Assembly: GCA_947500845.1 (NCBI GenBank)
Contig: CANMTP010000004.1
Location: 247,632-311,631, forward strand
Length of the DNA: 64,000 nt
DNA from: an uncultured Aquimarina sp.
Lineage (GTDB): Bacteria > Bacteroidota > Bacteroidia > Flavobacteriales > Flavobacteriaceae
Direction of reading: 5' to 3'
A program made the translations under genes and the position numbers. Of this stretch, positions 36,601 to 44,687 are shown piece by piece. Numbering within the stretch: the first letter of the stretch is position 1; each line of letters begins with the position of its first letter. The notes beneath the pieces are model-generated. The model worked only from the letters and a program-made list of their open reading frames with translations. It did not search any database and was not told the DNA's origin.

Positions 36601-37205
36601 TCTTCAATCATGGTTACATTGATCGTTTTTCTTGCTCTTACCATAATTTCTTGGATTACGAATCCCACATATGAAAATATTAATGTCGCTTTGTCACTGG
36701 GTACCTGGATTGAGTAATTACCGTCGAAATCTGTTGAAGCGCCAATTTGAGTTCCTTTTACCAAAACATTTACTCCTGGTAATAGAACTCCGTCCTGATT
36801 TACAACGGTTCCATTAACTGAACGCTGAGAAGTGCTTACTTTTTTTTGCACTTTGTGTTCTCTTAGTTTAACAGAAATAGTATTTCCGCTTACCATATAA
36901 CTGAGCCCTACCTTTGTAGAAAGGATTTGCATAGTTTCCTTGATACTAATTCTATTTCTTTTGATGGTTAATCTTTCTTTTAGTAATCCAATCTCGCTGG
37001 AATACACAAAAGTAAAACTAGATTGGCTTTCTATTTCTTTAAAGAAATCAATCACATTTTTGTCTTCAATCGAGAGATTTAAAAAAGTATTTTCAAGATT
37101 TTGTGAAAAAACTTTATGAGCCATCACCATACTACTGGAAAATAAATAGGCAATTAGTATCAAAATAAGTTTCTTTCGACTTTTTTTTATGACTATTGTA
37201 TTCAT
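33660..37205 (-). CDS. SusC-like TonB-dependent transducer with STN domain (pair 2)
   Basis: A 1181-residue transporter. Beyond the SusC1 architecture it carries an N-terminal STN/secretin-type domain (about residues 45-115: LSIEDKNVIDFFKEIESQ, TIKRNRISIKETMQILS), the piece that contacts a FecR-type anti-sigma protein. Then follow the carboxypeptidase-like domain, TonB-box region (LEQIVVIGYG), plug and barrel. It sits directly behind fecR and the ECF sigma gene, so substrate binding can trigger its own expression. Confidence 0.93.
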   Translation of the reverse strand: MNTIVIKKSRKKLILILIAYLFSSSMVMAHKVFSQNLENTFLNLSIEDKNVIDFFKEIESQSSFTFVYSSEIGLLKERLTIKRNRISIKETMQILSTKVGLSYMVSGNTISVKLREHKVQKKVSTSQRSVNGTVVNQDGVLLPGVNVLVKGTQIGASTDFDGNYSIQVPSDKATLIFSYVGFVIQEIMVRARKTINVTMIEEATSLEQIVVIGYGQQKRTELIGAVSTVQAENIENHQVATFEQALIGQVSGVQFRENGAPDGGPQLTIRGVSTFGNNNPLYVIDGFPLGTNAGDQQDNYILNSLNPADIESISVLKDAASKAIYGSRASNGVIIITTKKGKKNTAPMISFGTNVGIQSIPEYESPDVLTAKELANYTLEVLEDQEAAGFALGGRQLTARDNINAALAARELETGNDWFDLITRDAIVKNYNISASGGGERSRYGGSIAYQDREGTVLNTSFKRYSLNFNFDTDITKHLKWGLNFAPTRSTATGGGVVSGAENSSFYSALALANWTDPSAPLFDVDGRLTGVTEGVSLFRSRNANPVTALLEREAERRSDLIRIGTFLELELLPGLKAKTYGSLQKIDRRNTGFTPARLPGRTIFANPLGQQRDIAGVFELSALNWVLENTLNYSKRFGSNQRHDLKLLAGFTAERRETTTTSINSDELVDAEVQLPSSGNSQDPEDFTGSSNYEGQALTSLIGRLDYNFDDRYFLTTTIRRDGSSKFGEDNRYGNFPAFGAAWRVSNESFFEPLRSVISELKLEGGYGISGNNSNIGNYRYQGRVGIQSPTFNVDYAFGDSNAPGAAVSVLPNLIVGWEETRETNFGIDLGLFQNRIVVSADYYDTRSIDFLFPQNLPGVSGFDGVIANQGEIQNKGYELELTARIIDKTDFNWTMSFNYTTNKNEVIDIPQDSGFFFPVNSVVSVVDGQGINITEIREGQPLGLFRGFNVTGLFTQEDLDNPDIAKYPGAVVGSLKFEDIPTIDTDGDGIPDQADGVLRPNDLTIIGDPNPDFIFGFSTRINYKSIDLSITGDGAVGQDVFLAQNQYLWNQDDGQFNIDRRLLDRYRPGDDPSTTIIPGTGSFRSRTFFRSPNSLWVQGADYLWIRNITLGYRLKGNLFKDMFRSARIYISAQNPFLFTEYEYGSPTVNRSTDNAAVRNVDNGAYPVARTVSFGFDISF

Positions 37206-37264
37206 AATCTTACATTTCTAAGGTGTTTGTTGATTATTATTTTGTTCTTCAATTTGACCGCCTT

Positions 37265-38227
37265 TCATTTCTTACCATTACCCATACAAGGCCCACTCAA
37301 TTCAATAGATTTTTCAGAATACGTATAATTGACCCCATTAATAAATCGCATGCTCTTTAAGAGTTCAGAAAGATTACTTCCTAAATATTTACCACTTATC
37401 TCACAGTTGGCATCTGTTTTAGAGGTAACTACAACTTCGATATTAAATCTTCTTTCTAATTTTTTGGCGATATCTGAGAGGTTAGAATGGTCGAACACTA
37501 AGTATCCATGAATCCATGACACTTGGTTTTCTGATTCTACGTTGGTTTTTTTAAAGGTGTTTTGCTTTGTATTAAACACTACTTTTTCATCAGGGAGGAT
37601 ATTAATGGCAACAGTACTGTTTCTGGTAGACGAAACATTTACTTTACCTTCGCTAACTATGACTTTAGGAGAAGTTTCTTCAAAATTATTTACACTGAAT
37701 TTAGTCCCTAATACCTTCGTACTGATACTACCCGAGGTCACTATAAATGGTTGCTCTTGGTTCTTTGTTACCTCAAAGAAACCTTCCCCTTTTAAAATTA
37801 CATTACGTTGATCAAGATTTTTAAAACTGTTAGGATACTGCAACGTACTGCCAGAGTTAAGATATACTACAGATGAATCTTCTAGCACAATTCTAAGCTG
37901 TTCACCATATTTTGATTCTGCAATGGTATAGTCTGGAGTGGGTTCTGTTAATGTAAGATAGAAGGTTAAAACTCCGGTAGTAATTAATGCCACAATAACA
38001 GCGGCTACGCTTCTTGGTATCCATCGTTTTTTCTTAGGAACAATGTTCTCCTGTATGCTCTTGTAAATTTTGTTCTTAAGGTAGAAATCTTTTTTTACCT
38101 CTTTGGGAGAAATACCATCTTCTTGAAGTTTAGTGAAGAACTTCTCTACAATTTCTTTCTCTTCGGCAGTACAGGAATTTTTGTAGTACTTTTTAAGTAA
38201 GTTATTTATATTTTTATGTGCGCTCAT
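37265..38227 (-). CDS. FecR-type anti-sigma factor
   Basis: A 320-residue, single-pass inner-membrane protein. The cytoplasmic N-terminal ~85 residues bind sigma, one membrane helix follows (AAVIVALITTGVLTFYL) and the periplasmic part has the FecR domain (LRIVLEDSSVVYLNSGSTLQYP, VTSGSISTKVLGTKFSV) and a C-terminal DUF4974-type segment. It relays the signal from SusC2 to the sigma factor encoded just upstream. Confidence 0.92.
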   Translation of the reverse strand: MSAHKNINNLLKKYYKNSCTAEEKEIVEKFFTKLQEDGISPKEVKKDFYLKNKIYKSIQENIVPKKKRWIPRSVAAVIVALITTGVLTFYLTLTEPTPDYTIAESKYGEQLRIVLEDSSVVYLNSGSTLQYPNSFKNLDQRNVILKGEGFFEVTKNQEQPFIVTSGSISTKVLGTKFSVNNFEETSPKVIVSEGKVNVSSTRNSTVAINILPDEKVVFNTKQNTFKKTNVESENQVSWIHGYLVFDHSNLSDIAKKLERRFNIEVVVTSKTDANCEISGKYLGSNLSELLKSMRFINGVNYTYSEKSIELSGPCMGNGKK

Positions 38228-38308
38228 TTTGGATACTTTTTATAGCTAAGTACCCGAAGCGTTGAAAACACCTACTCAAAATATTGCTTTAACAAAAAAT
38301 TAACTTTA

Positions 38309-38848
38309 CTAAAAAAAAATAACAAAAAGTATATAGAGATGATTTGGTAATGCGTTTCTTAATAGTCTAAGTGCTTTATTCATATGATTTTCTACTGTAC
38401 TCACTGAAATACCGAGTTCTGAGGCGATCTGTTTATTTGATTTTTTTTCAATCTTGCTGTATCGAAATACCTCTTGGCATTTCTCAGGCAATAAGCTGAT
38501 TTGTTGATACACCTCTTTTAATACCTCATTTTTACTATTTCTTTTTTCCTCGAGCAGAATTTTGGGTTCTGTAGCTAAGTAGCTAAGATCTACAGCGTAA
38601 TTGAATCGTTTTTGTTTTGCCAACGATTTTGCACATTGATTTTTAACCGATTGGTAGAGATACGCTTTGGTATGAAGGATTCTGATCTGATGGGCTCTGT
38701 TCCAAAAATCTACAAAAACATTTTGGACACAGTCTTCTACAGATTGTTTGTTTTTTAAAATATTATATGCAAAAGCATACAGACCATTCCAATGCTCATC
38801 AAAGAGTTGTCTAAATTCTTCTTGGGATGGTGAGTTAAATTCTTTCAA
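38309..38848 (-). CDS. ECF sigma factor (FecI-like)
   Basis: A 179-residue sigma-70 family ECF factor: region 2 (about 10-75, YAFAYNILKNKQSVEDCVQNVFVDFW) and region 4 (about 115-165, EVFRYSKIEKKSNKQIASELGISVSTVENHM, an intact helix-turn-helix). It is expected to direct transcription of the susCD2 unit once FecR releases it. Its own promoter carries PUL element site 4, followed by a long perfect hairpin in the leader, so it is placed under the same control as the enzymes. Confidence 0.92.
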   Translation of the reverse strand: MKEFNSPSQEEFRQLFDEHWNGLYAFAYNILKNKQSVEDCVQNVFVDFWNRAHQIRILHTKAYLYQSVKNQCAKSLAKQKRFNYAVDLSYLATEPKILLEEKRNSKNEVLKEVYQQISLLPEKCQEVFRYSKIEKKSNKQIASELGISVSTVENHMNKALRLLRNALPNHLYILFVIFF

Positions 38849-39051
38849 AATGTAAGACGAAATTTAATTTAAAAGAGCCTAGGATGCCATTTGCTATTAA
38901 TTAATGTATGATAACTAGACTTTATTTTATTTCATAAAAACCGAAAGGTAAGAGGGATAGGCTTCTAATCAATTTATGAAAATCATCTCTGATTTAACAC
39001 GCAAACCAATACATTAATTAAAAAAACTCTGATTTCCCTTATTTCTTAAAA

Positions 39052-39100
39052 CTTGATTAATATTTGATTTTTTAACTAAAAAAATCAAATATTAATCAAG
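39052..39100. repeat. Perfect 22-bp hairpin in the sigma-gene leader
   Basis: CTTGATTAATATTTGATT plus four T (39052-39073) is exactly complementary to 39079-39100, with a 5-nt loop AACTA. It lies about 20 nt downstream of the predicted start of transcription for the sigma gene, inside the 5' untranslated leader. It is not followed by a long U-run in either direction, unlike a typical terminator. Confidence 0.85.
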
Positions 39101-39152
39101 AATATTGTTTTTAATTATGATATTCACAATATTAATAGCGGTATAGAGAAAA

Positions 39153-39172
39153 ACTATCCTGTACTGTACTGG
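39153..39172 (-). promoter_or_regulatory. PUL element site 4 (upstream of the ECF sigma gene)
   Basis: Minus strand CCAGTACAGTACAGGATAGT. After 20 nt, TAATATTG (39127-39134) matches the box used at site 3. Confidence 0.8.
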
Positions 39173-39362
39173 TTTTATTAATTTTTGGTTGAGAAATATA
39201 CACTACCCTAAGCCTTTCCCTAATACAGAAATATTAGAATAGCCATCTGTCCCCTTTTGTCGTAAATATTAAAAGGTAGAAAAAATTACTACAAATGTTT
39301 TGTTTATAATAGCGAACTGTTTTATAAAGTTCAATTAATAATTTAAACGTATGGTTTTAGTT

Positions 39363-40826
39363 TCATTCATTTACAATTGAAATTTTGAGAGAATTAACTG
39401 AATACCGTCCGGCAGAAAACGTTATAGAATCCAAAGCTGACTGGTATTCTTCTGAGGCAATTAAAACACCATTATTTTCCTCGTCAGTAGTTGTTATCGC
39501 ATACCCCTTAATTTTGAGATTATTTGCAAAAATTGAAACTTCCTTTGTGTCTTGACTATAGTTTGAAAAATGTACAAAAACAGTGTCCTGTCCCTTTTTC
39601 CTGAATGCTATAATCTCTGAGTTCGGGTTATTTCCAGTTTCATGAGTTATTACATGAGATGAATCAGGTTGAGCAGAAGTTAGTTGTTTAAAGGCATAAT
39701 AATGTTTATAAGGTACAGGTTCTGGAGCAGCCCAAGGAACACTAAGTAGTCCACCGGGATGAAACTCGTTTGGATAGTTATTCTCAAAATACCACCAGGA
39801 ACTTACACCATTTCTAACCGCAGTACAGAACAAATTTGATAAAGATAGTACAGCCTTAAGGGGCCTATCTGCAGTAACGAATCCGAGGGCATCTCCTTTT
39901 AGGGCATGTGTTTCAGACTGATAAACGGGTTTTTCTCCAGCTTCGTTTTTAATAAGCCTGAATACTTGCTCATTCGCTCCATTAATATATTGATGTACTG
40001 CGACGATATCTATTTGATCCCATACATCAGGATGTTCCCTTTTAAAGAACTGGATATAATCAAGACCTCCGTTGGGTGATATGGTACTGGGTCCCATGAT
40101 TAGTGGAACCGGCATATTTGTTGTATTTATTGCAGGATCGTTCAACATCTCTTTAAATTTAGGAACGGCATATTTGAAAATACGAGCTACCGCTTCTTTG
40201 GTATCCCCATTGAGTCCATAATGATATTTCCGAAATTTGCGATCCAAATCGGGTTCATTTACTACATTCAATATTTCTGTGGACACTCCGCGATCATGAA
40301 ATCCTTTAAAGAGTTCAAAAAACCAATTGGCTAAACGATTATAAATCTCTGGATCTTCAGTATCCAAAACCTGCAATGGCTCACCATCGACAATTTGTTC
40401 TACCATTAAATCGTCTGGAAATTTATTCCCAACCAGTGAAAACTCAATTTCGGGACGATATCTTTTGGCCGCTTTAATATAATTAGCCCTCCGGTCGAAA
40501 TACGGAGGATCATCGCTGGGATAAATTTGGATATAATCCTGAAGATATTTCATATTACAATCCTTTACCATCAGCTGAATGGCCTTGTCTTGAGCAACCT
40601 CATTCATGCTGTAATGATGTCCCATGAATAAACCTATAGAGACTCCTCCTCCTATAAATTGATGTTGGTAATCTTCGGTATTCAGGGTGATTTTTTGTTT
40701 TTCTATTACTACCTCATCAGGTTCTTCTGTGATGATTTCTTCAGGGTCGTCTGAACTACACCCTATCAAACTTGATATGAGACAAAATAATAGTACCTTA
40801 GTTATTAGTATTTTCATTTTTTTCAT
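39363..40826 (-). CDS. GH-A clan glycoside hydrolase, GH30-like (lipoprotein)
   Basis: A 487-residue lipoprotein (CLISSLIGCSSDD). The catalytic TIM barrel shows the clan GH-A pattern: the start FIGGGVSIGLFMGHH, acid/base ILNVVNEPDLD and nucleophile VYQSETHALKGD, followed by a C-terminal beta domain (IIAFRKKGQDTVFVHFSN). The fit is GH30-like, a family that includes endo-beta-1,6-galactanases, but GH86-type agarase relatives cannot be excluded. Its promoter carries PUL element site 5. Confidence 0.72.
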   Translation of the reverse strand: MKKMKILITKVLLFCLISSLIGCSSDDPEEIITEEPDEVVIEKQKITLNTEDYQHQFIGGGVSIGLFMGHHYSMNEVAQDKAIQLMVKDCNMKYLQDYIQIYPSDDPPYFDRRANYIKAAKRYRPEIEFSLVGNKFPDDLMVEQIVDGEPLQVLDTEDPEIYNRLANWFFELFKGFHDRGVSTEILNVVNEPDLDRKFRKYHYGLNGDTKEAVARIFKYAVPKFKEMLNDPAINTTNMPVPLIMGPSTISPNGGLDYIQFFKREHPDVWDQIDIVAVHQYINGANEQVFRLIKNEAGEKPVYQSETHALKGDALGFVTADRPLKAVLSLSNLFCTAVRNGVSSWWYFENNYPNEFHPGGLLSVPWAAPEPVPYKHYYAFKQLTSAQPDSSHVITHETGNNPNSEIIAFRKKGQDTVFVHFSNYSQDTKEVSIFANNLKIKGYAITTTDEENNGVLIASEEYQSALDSITFSAGRYSVNSLKISIVNE

Positions 40827-41287
40827 TTTTTAGTTAGCTTAAGATCTACATACCAACACCTTTTAATTCAGGAACGATCATAAAATCTGTTCAATGTAAC
40901 TCGATCATAATGGTAGAGGTCGATTATGAGAATGTATATGCTAATTTAAGATTGAATATATTCGAAATTATAGGTAATTGCATCCTGTACTATGCTGCTT
41001 TGATCAAATTTCTATTAAGAATTAAGAGAAGGTGTCTACGTTAAAAAACTAGGAGGAGTCTTAAAAATAGATAAAGTGAAATATGACAATAAAATGAACT
41101 GAAGAGGGCTGAGCGAGTTATCAGAACTAAGACCGCTGCACTACATTATAGCCAAGAAACTAAAACTTCTATCTTGGCTCTTGGTTATAGCCTATTCGTT
41201 TCCTGTAAGCTTTGAACCGCTATACGCTGCGCACGAGCTTTGGGAAATTCTATTAGATTTTAAAGCTAAAAAAATTAGTACTATGAT
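40827..41287. other. Intergenic region between the GH30-like gene and gntR
   Basis: 461 nt without a gene. The left part has PUL element site 5. The right part (about 41100-41270) has clearly higher GC (about 45% against about 32% nearby) and includes an 8-bp hairpin, AGCCAAGA (41150-41157) with TCTTGGCT (41172-41179). It carries no convincing frame. Confidence 0.55.
40979..40998 (-). promoter_or_regulatory. PUL element site 5 (upstream of the GH30-like gene)
   Basis: Minus strand GCAGCATAGTACAGGATGCA. After 20 nt, TATATTCA (40953-40960) is a -7-like box. The leader to the start codon is about 120 nt. Confidence 0.8.
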
Positions 41288-42334
41288 TTACATCGACTTG
41301 CGATCAATAAATCTAAAATCATTTTTAATCTGTTCTTTGCGGTTTTCAAGAATCATTTTGGCTGCAGAAACACCCATTTGTTTAAAATCTGTTCCAATTA
41401 CGGTAATCCCAAGTAATTCTTTGAGTGGCGTATCATTGTAGGAAACAATACCTATTTCTTTCCCTAATTGCAGTGTACTTTCTCTTACTTGTTTTACCAG
41501 GTCTACTAAGTCGGTTTCTTTGATTGTAATGTAAACATCTCCCGCTCTAAGCTCCATACCCTCATAGATATCATCCAAAACCTCGAAATCAAATGAATAT
41601 GCCACACAAAATTTTCTGAAGCCATGTAAAATTTCTCTTGGATAAGGATATACCGATTTATCCGGATATACCAGAATTAGCTTGTCATACCTTTTTAATT
41701 TATCCACTCCTACTGTTAATGCTTCAAAAATATCAGTTTCAAAATCTTGATATACTTGAATTATGTCTTCTTTAATGAAATCAATCTTATTATCCAGTAA
41801 TACTAATTTATTTTCGGGAATTCGCTCGATCGCCTGCATTACCTTTTCTGTATATCCTATATGTTGAAGTTTTTCATTCTTGAAATGTGACATGATCACA
41901 TAATAATCATAGTGCCCTTGGTACCTGTCCATCAATTTCAAAAATAAAGTTTCATCACAGTGATAAATATGTAAATCTAAATGGGCATTTGTTCCAATAG
42001 CATTCAAGAATGAATTATAAATGCTCATTTTATAAGAACTAAGCTTATTAATCAGGAAAAGAATATTAACCTTATTTATTAGATCTGTTTTCGCTACATA
42101 AAATCCTTTTCCTTTAACTGACTCTATTATTTTACGCTCCTTAAGAAGATTATATGCTTTCTCTACAGTATCTCTAGATAAATAAAACTCTTCACTTATT
42201 TCGTTGATAGATGGGATTTTCTGTCCAACATTCAGATTTCCTCTCGAGATATCATCTATAATCGAGTCTACAATCTGTTTATACTTGGGTTTTCTGGATT
42301 CATGATCAATCCTTATGTTTACCAAAAGGTTCAT
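41288..42334 (-). CDS. GntR-family regulator with LacI-type ligand domain
   Basis: A 348-residue regulator. The N-terminal winged helix (about 12-80) reads KYKQIVDSIIDDISRGNLNVGQKIPSI, then SRDTVEKAYNLLKERKIIESVKGKGFYV. Residues ~85-348 form a periplasmic-binding-protein-like sugar sensor. The layout resembles AraR of Bacillus and FucR-type regulators of Bacteroides. It is divergent from the rhamnose-catabolism operon, so rhamnose or a breakdown product is the likely effector. A perfect palindrome lies just upstream of its start. Confidence 0.85.
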   Translation of the reverse strand: MNLLVNIRIDHESRKPKYKQIVDSIIDDISRGNLNVGQKIPSINEISEEFYLSRDTVEKAYNLLKERKIIESVKGKGFYVAKTDLINKVNILFLINKLSSYKMSIYNSFLNAIGTNAHLDLHIYHCDETLFLKLMDRYQGHYDYYVIMSHFKNEKLQHIGYTEKVMQAIERIPENKLVLLDNKIDFIKEDIIQVYQDFETDIFEALTVGVDKLKRYDKLILVYPDKSVYPYPREILHGFRKFCVAYSFDFEVLDDIYEGMELRAGDVYITIKETDLVDLVKQVRESTLQLGKEIGIVSYNDTPLKELLGITVIGTDFKQMGVSAAKMILENRKEQIKNDFRFIDRKSM

Positions 42335-42390
42335 TTTTATGTTTTAGGGGTAATATTAAGTAACTATTTCTTTTGAAAAATAAATAAAAA

Positions 42391-42411
42391 ATTATGAATT
42401 GTATTCATAAT
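42391..42411. promoter_or_regulatory. Perfect palindrome, candidate GntR operator
   Basis: Arms ATTATGAAT (42391-42399) and ATTCATAAT (42403-42411) are exact reverse complements around TGT. It lies 57 nt upstream of gntR and 56 nt upstream of PUL element site 6. Size and symmetry fit a GntR dimer. Confidence 0.55.
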
Positions 42412-42466
42412 CAAATATTTTTTGTTATAAATTATGAGAATATTCTGAAAAACACTTTTGTATGAT

Positions 42467-42486
42467 ACAGTATACTACAGGATGGA
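42467..42486 (+). promoter_or_regulatory. PUL element site 6 (upstream of the rhamnose-catabolism operon)
   Basis: ACAGTATACTACAGGATGGA. After 20 nt, TATTTTCG (42505-42512) is a one-mismatch -7 box. The aldolase start codon follows at 42568. Confidence 0.8.
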
Positions 42487-42567
42487 GAATAATTAGGCTA
42501 CCTCTATTTTCGTGGAGACTCAAGTCAAAAATTATTTTTAGTTAGCCATCAATTAAACCATAATACT

Positions 42568-44673
42568 ATGGGAATAGTAAAAAAGTCGTTTGACTACGTG
42601 GATTACCTCTGGGACCATTCTAAAGCCGCAAAGCTCGAAGGAGATGAGGTTGCTCTTTTTTTATACAGATCCAACACTTTGGGTGCGGATTTAAGAATCA
42701 CTAATTACGGCGGTGGTAATACAAGCTGTAAAACTATAGAAAAAGATCCCCTGACCAATGAAAATGTAGAAGTGATGTGGGTTAAAGGATCAGGTGGGGA
42801 CATTGGTACACTTTCCAGAAACGGAATTGCCGGGTTATACACAGAAAGGCTTAGAAACTTAAAAAAAGTATATCGAGGTATTGAACATGAAGATGAAATG
42901 GTGGCTTTGTTTAATCATTGCATATACGATTTAAATAGTAAAGCTCCATCAATTGATACGCCTTTGCACGGGTTATTACCCTTTAAACATATTGATCATC
43001 TCCATCCTGATGCAGTCATTGCTATTGCTGCGGCAAAGGATGGAGAAAAAATCACCAAAGAGATCTGGGGGGACACTATGGGTTGGGTTCCCTGGCAAAG
43101 ACCAGGTTTTGATCTTGGCCTTCAATTAGAGAAATGTCTCGAAGAAAATCCAGGTATAAGAGGTATTGTATTAGGAAATCATGGATTATTCACCTGGGGA
43201 GATACTTCGTATGAATGCTATATTAACAGTCTGGAAGTTATAGAGATGGCTTCATCCTATATTGAAAAAAAAGTCAATGAAAATGGCGATGTTTTTGGTG
43301 GACAAAAAATAAAAAGTCTCCCTCCAAGTAAACGAAAAGAACAAGCATCAGCACTTGCTCCTTTATTAAGAGGCCTATGTTCTAGCGAAAATACTATGAT
43401 CGGTCATTTTACCGATGATGATCGGGTTTTAACCTACGCCAATAGTAATGATCTTGAAAAATTAGCTCCTATGGGAACTTCTTGTCCAGATCATTTTTTG
43501 AGAACCAAAATCAAACCTCTCGTACTTACATTAAAATCAGACGAAGATGTATCGAATTCCCAAGCGATATTGAAGAAATTAAAAACAAAATTCGAAAACT
43601 ACAGAGACGACTATAAGCAATATTATGAAAATTGTAAGCATGAAGATAGTCCGCCGATGCGAGACCCAAATCCAGTGGTAATTATCTACCCTGGTGTGGG
43701 GATGTTTACTTTTGCCAAAAACAAACAAACAGCAAGAGTGGCAAGCGAATTTTATATAAATGCCATCAATGTAATGTGTGGTGCAGAAGCAATTTCTGAA
43801 TATACTGCTCTGCCTCGGCAAGAAGCTTTTAATATAGAGTACTGGTTACTAGAGGAAGCTAAACTTCAGCGTATGCCCAAAGAAAAACCTTTATCCAGAA
43901 AGGTAGCCATCATTACGGGAGCCGCAGGTGGAATAGGTAAAGCGATTGCAGATAAATTAATAGCCGAAGGTGCCAATGTTATCATTACAGATTTGCAAGA
44001 AGAAACCCTAAAAAATGCTTCAATGTCCTTCACAAAAGATGAAGCTCTAACCACAATTTGTGATGTAACAGATTCTAATTCTATAGAAAAAGCATATAAA
44101 GAAGGCTGCTTAGCATTTGGAGGTATTGATATTATAATTCACTCTGCAGGTTTAGCTATCTCAAAGCCGTTAGAAGAAACTACTTTAGCCGACTGGAATT
44201 TGTTGCAAAGTGTCTTGGTGAAAGGGCAATTTCTTATGGTTCAAAAAGGTGTCGAAATTATCAAACTACAAGGATTAGGTGGGGACATCATAAACATAGC
44301 CAGTAAAAATGGTTTAGTCTCAGGACCAAACAATGTAGGGTATGGAACAGCAAAAGCAGCTCAACAACACATGACCAGGCTTTTGGCAGCAGAACTAGGT
44401 CCACAAAAAATAAAAGTGAATACAGTTAATCCTGATGGTGTTATCATTGGCAGTAAAATATGGGAAGGAAAATGGGCAGAAGGAAGGGCCAAAGCTTACG
44501 GAATATCGGTGGAAGATTTACCAAAACATTACGCAAAACGTAACTTACTTAATGAAATTATACTTCCAGAAGATATTGCAAATGCCGTTTTTGCTTTATT
44601 AGCTATCTTGGATAAAAGTACTGGTAACACAATCAATGTAGATGGAGGTATGCCTAATGCCTTTGTTCGCTAA
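42568..44673 (+). CDS. rhaEW: Bifunctional rhamnulose-1-phosphate aldolase / lactaldehyde dehydrogenase (RhaEW type)
   Basis: A 701-residue fusion. Residues ~1-425 are a class II aldolase (TNYGGGNTSCKT, metal-binding HIDHLHPDA, GNHGLFTWG) that splits L-rhamnulose-1-phosphate into DHAP and L-lactaldehyde. Residues ~430-701 are a short-chain dehydrogenase (ITGAAGGIGKA cofactor site, YGTAKAA with the catalytic Tyr/Lys) that oxidises lactaldehyde to L-lactate. This matches the RhaEW/YuxG fusion known from Bacillus and others. It is first in a five-gene operon with short spacers. Confidence 0.92.
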   Translation: MGIVKKSFDYVDYLWDHSKAAKLEGDEVALFLYRSNTLGADLRITNYGGGNTSCKTIEKDPLTNENVEVMWVKGSGGDIGTLSRNGIAGLYTERLRNLKKVYRGIEHEDEMVALFNHCIYDLNSKAPSIDTPLHGLLPFKHIDHLHPDAVIAIAAAKDGEKITKEIWGDTMGWVPWQRPGFDLGLQLEKCLEENPGIRGIVLGNHGLFTWGDTSYECYINSLEVIEMASSYIEKKVNENGDVFGGQKIKSLPPSKRKEQASALAPLLRGLCSSENTMIGHFTDDDRVLTYANSNDLEKLAPMGTSCPDHFLRTKIKPLVLTLKSDEDVSNSQAILKKLKTKFENYRDDYKQYYENCKHEDSPPMRDPNPVVIIYPGVGMFTFAKNKQTARVASEFYINAINVMCGAEAISEYTALPRQEAFNIEYWLLEEAKLQRMPKEKPLSRKVAIITGAAGGIGKAIADKLIAEGANVIITDLQEETLKNASMSFTKDEALTTICDVTDSNSIEKAYKEGCLAFGGIDIIIHSAGLAISKPLEETTLADWNLLQSVLVKGQFLMVQKGVEIIKLQGLGGDIINIASKNGLVSGPNNVGYGTAKAAQQHMTRLLAAELGPQKIKVNTVNPDGVIIGSKIWEGKWAEGRAKAYGISVEDLPKHYAKRNLLNEIILPEDIANAVFALLAILDKSTGNTINVDGGMPNAFVR

Positions 44674-44687
44674 TACTCATATCTCTA

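Larger units (their letters stand above)
38849..39362. other. Intergenic region upstream of the ECF sigma gene
   Basis: 514 nt without a gene. It contains PUL element site 4, its -7-like box and the 22-bp perfect hairpin described separately. The remaining sequence is AT-rich with no open frame worth calling. Confidence 0.6.

Noticed and set aside
40908..40945. TCATAAT...ATTATGA pair in the GH30-like leader as a second GntR site
   Set aside because: The half-sites face outward, unlike the perfect palindrome at 42391, so the similarity is probably due to AT-richness.
41181..41441. 86-codon plus-strand frame at the gntR 3' end
   Set aside because: Antisense to the GntR C-terminus and without any recognisable domain.
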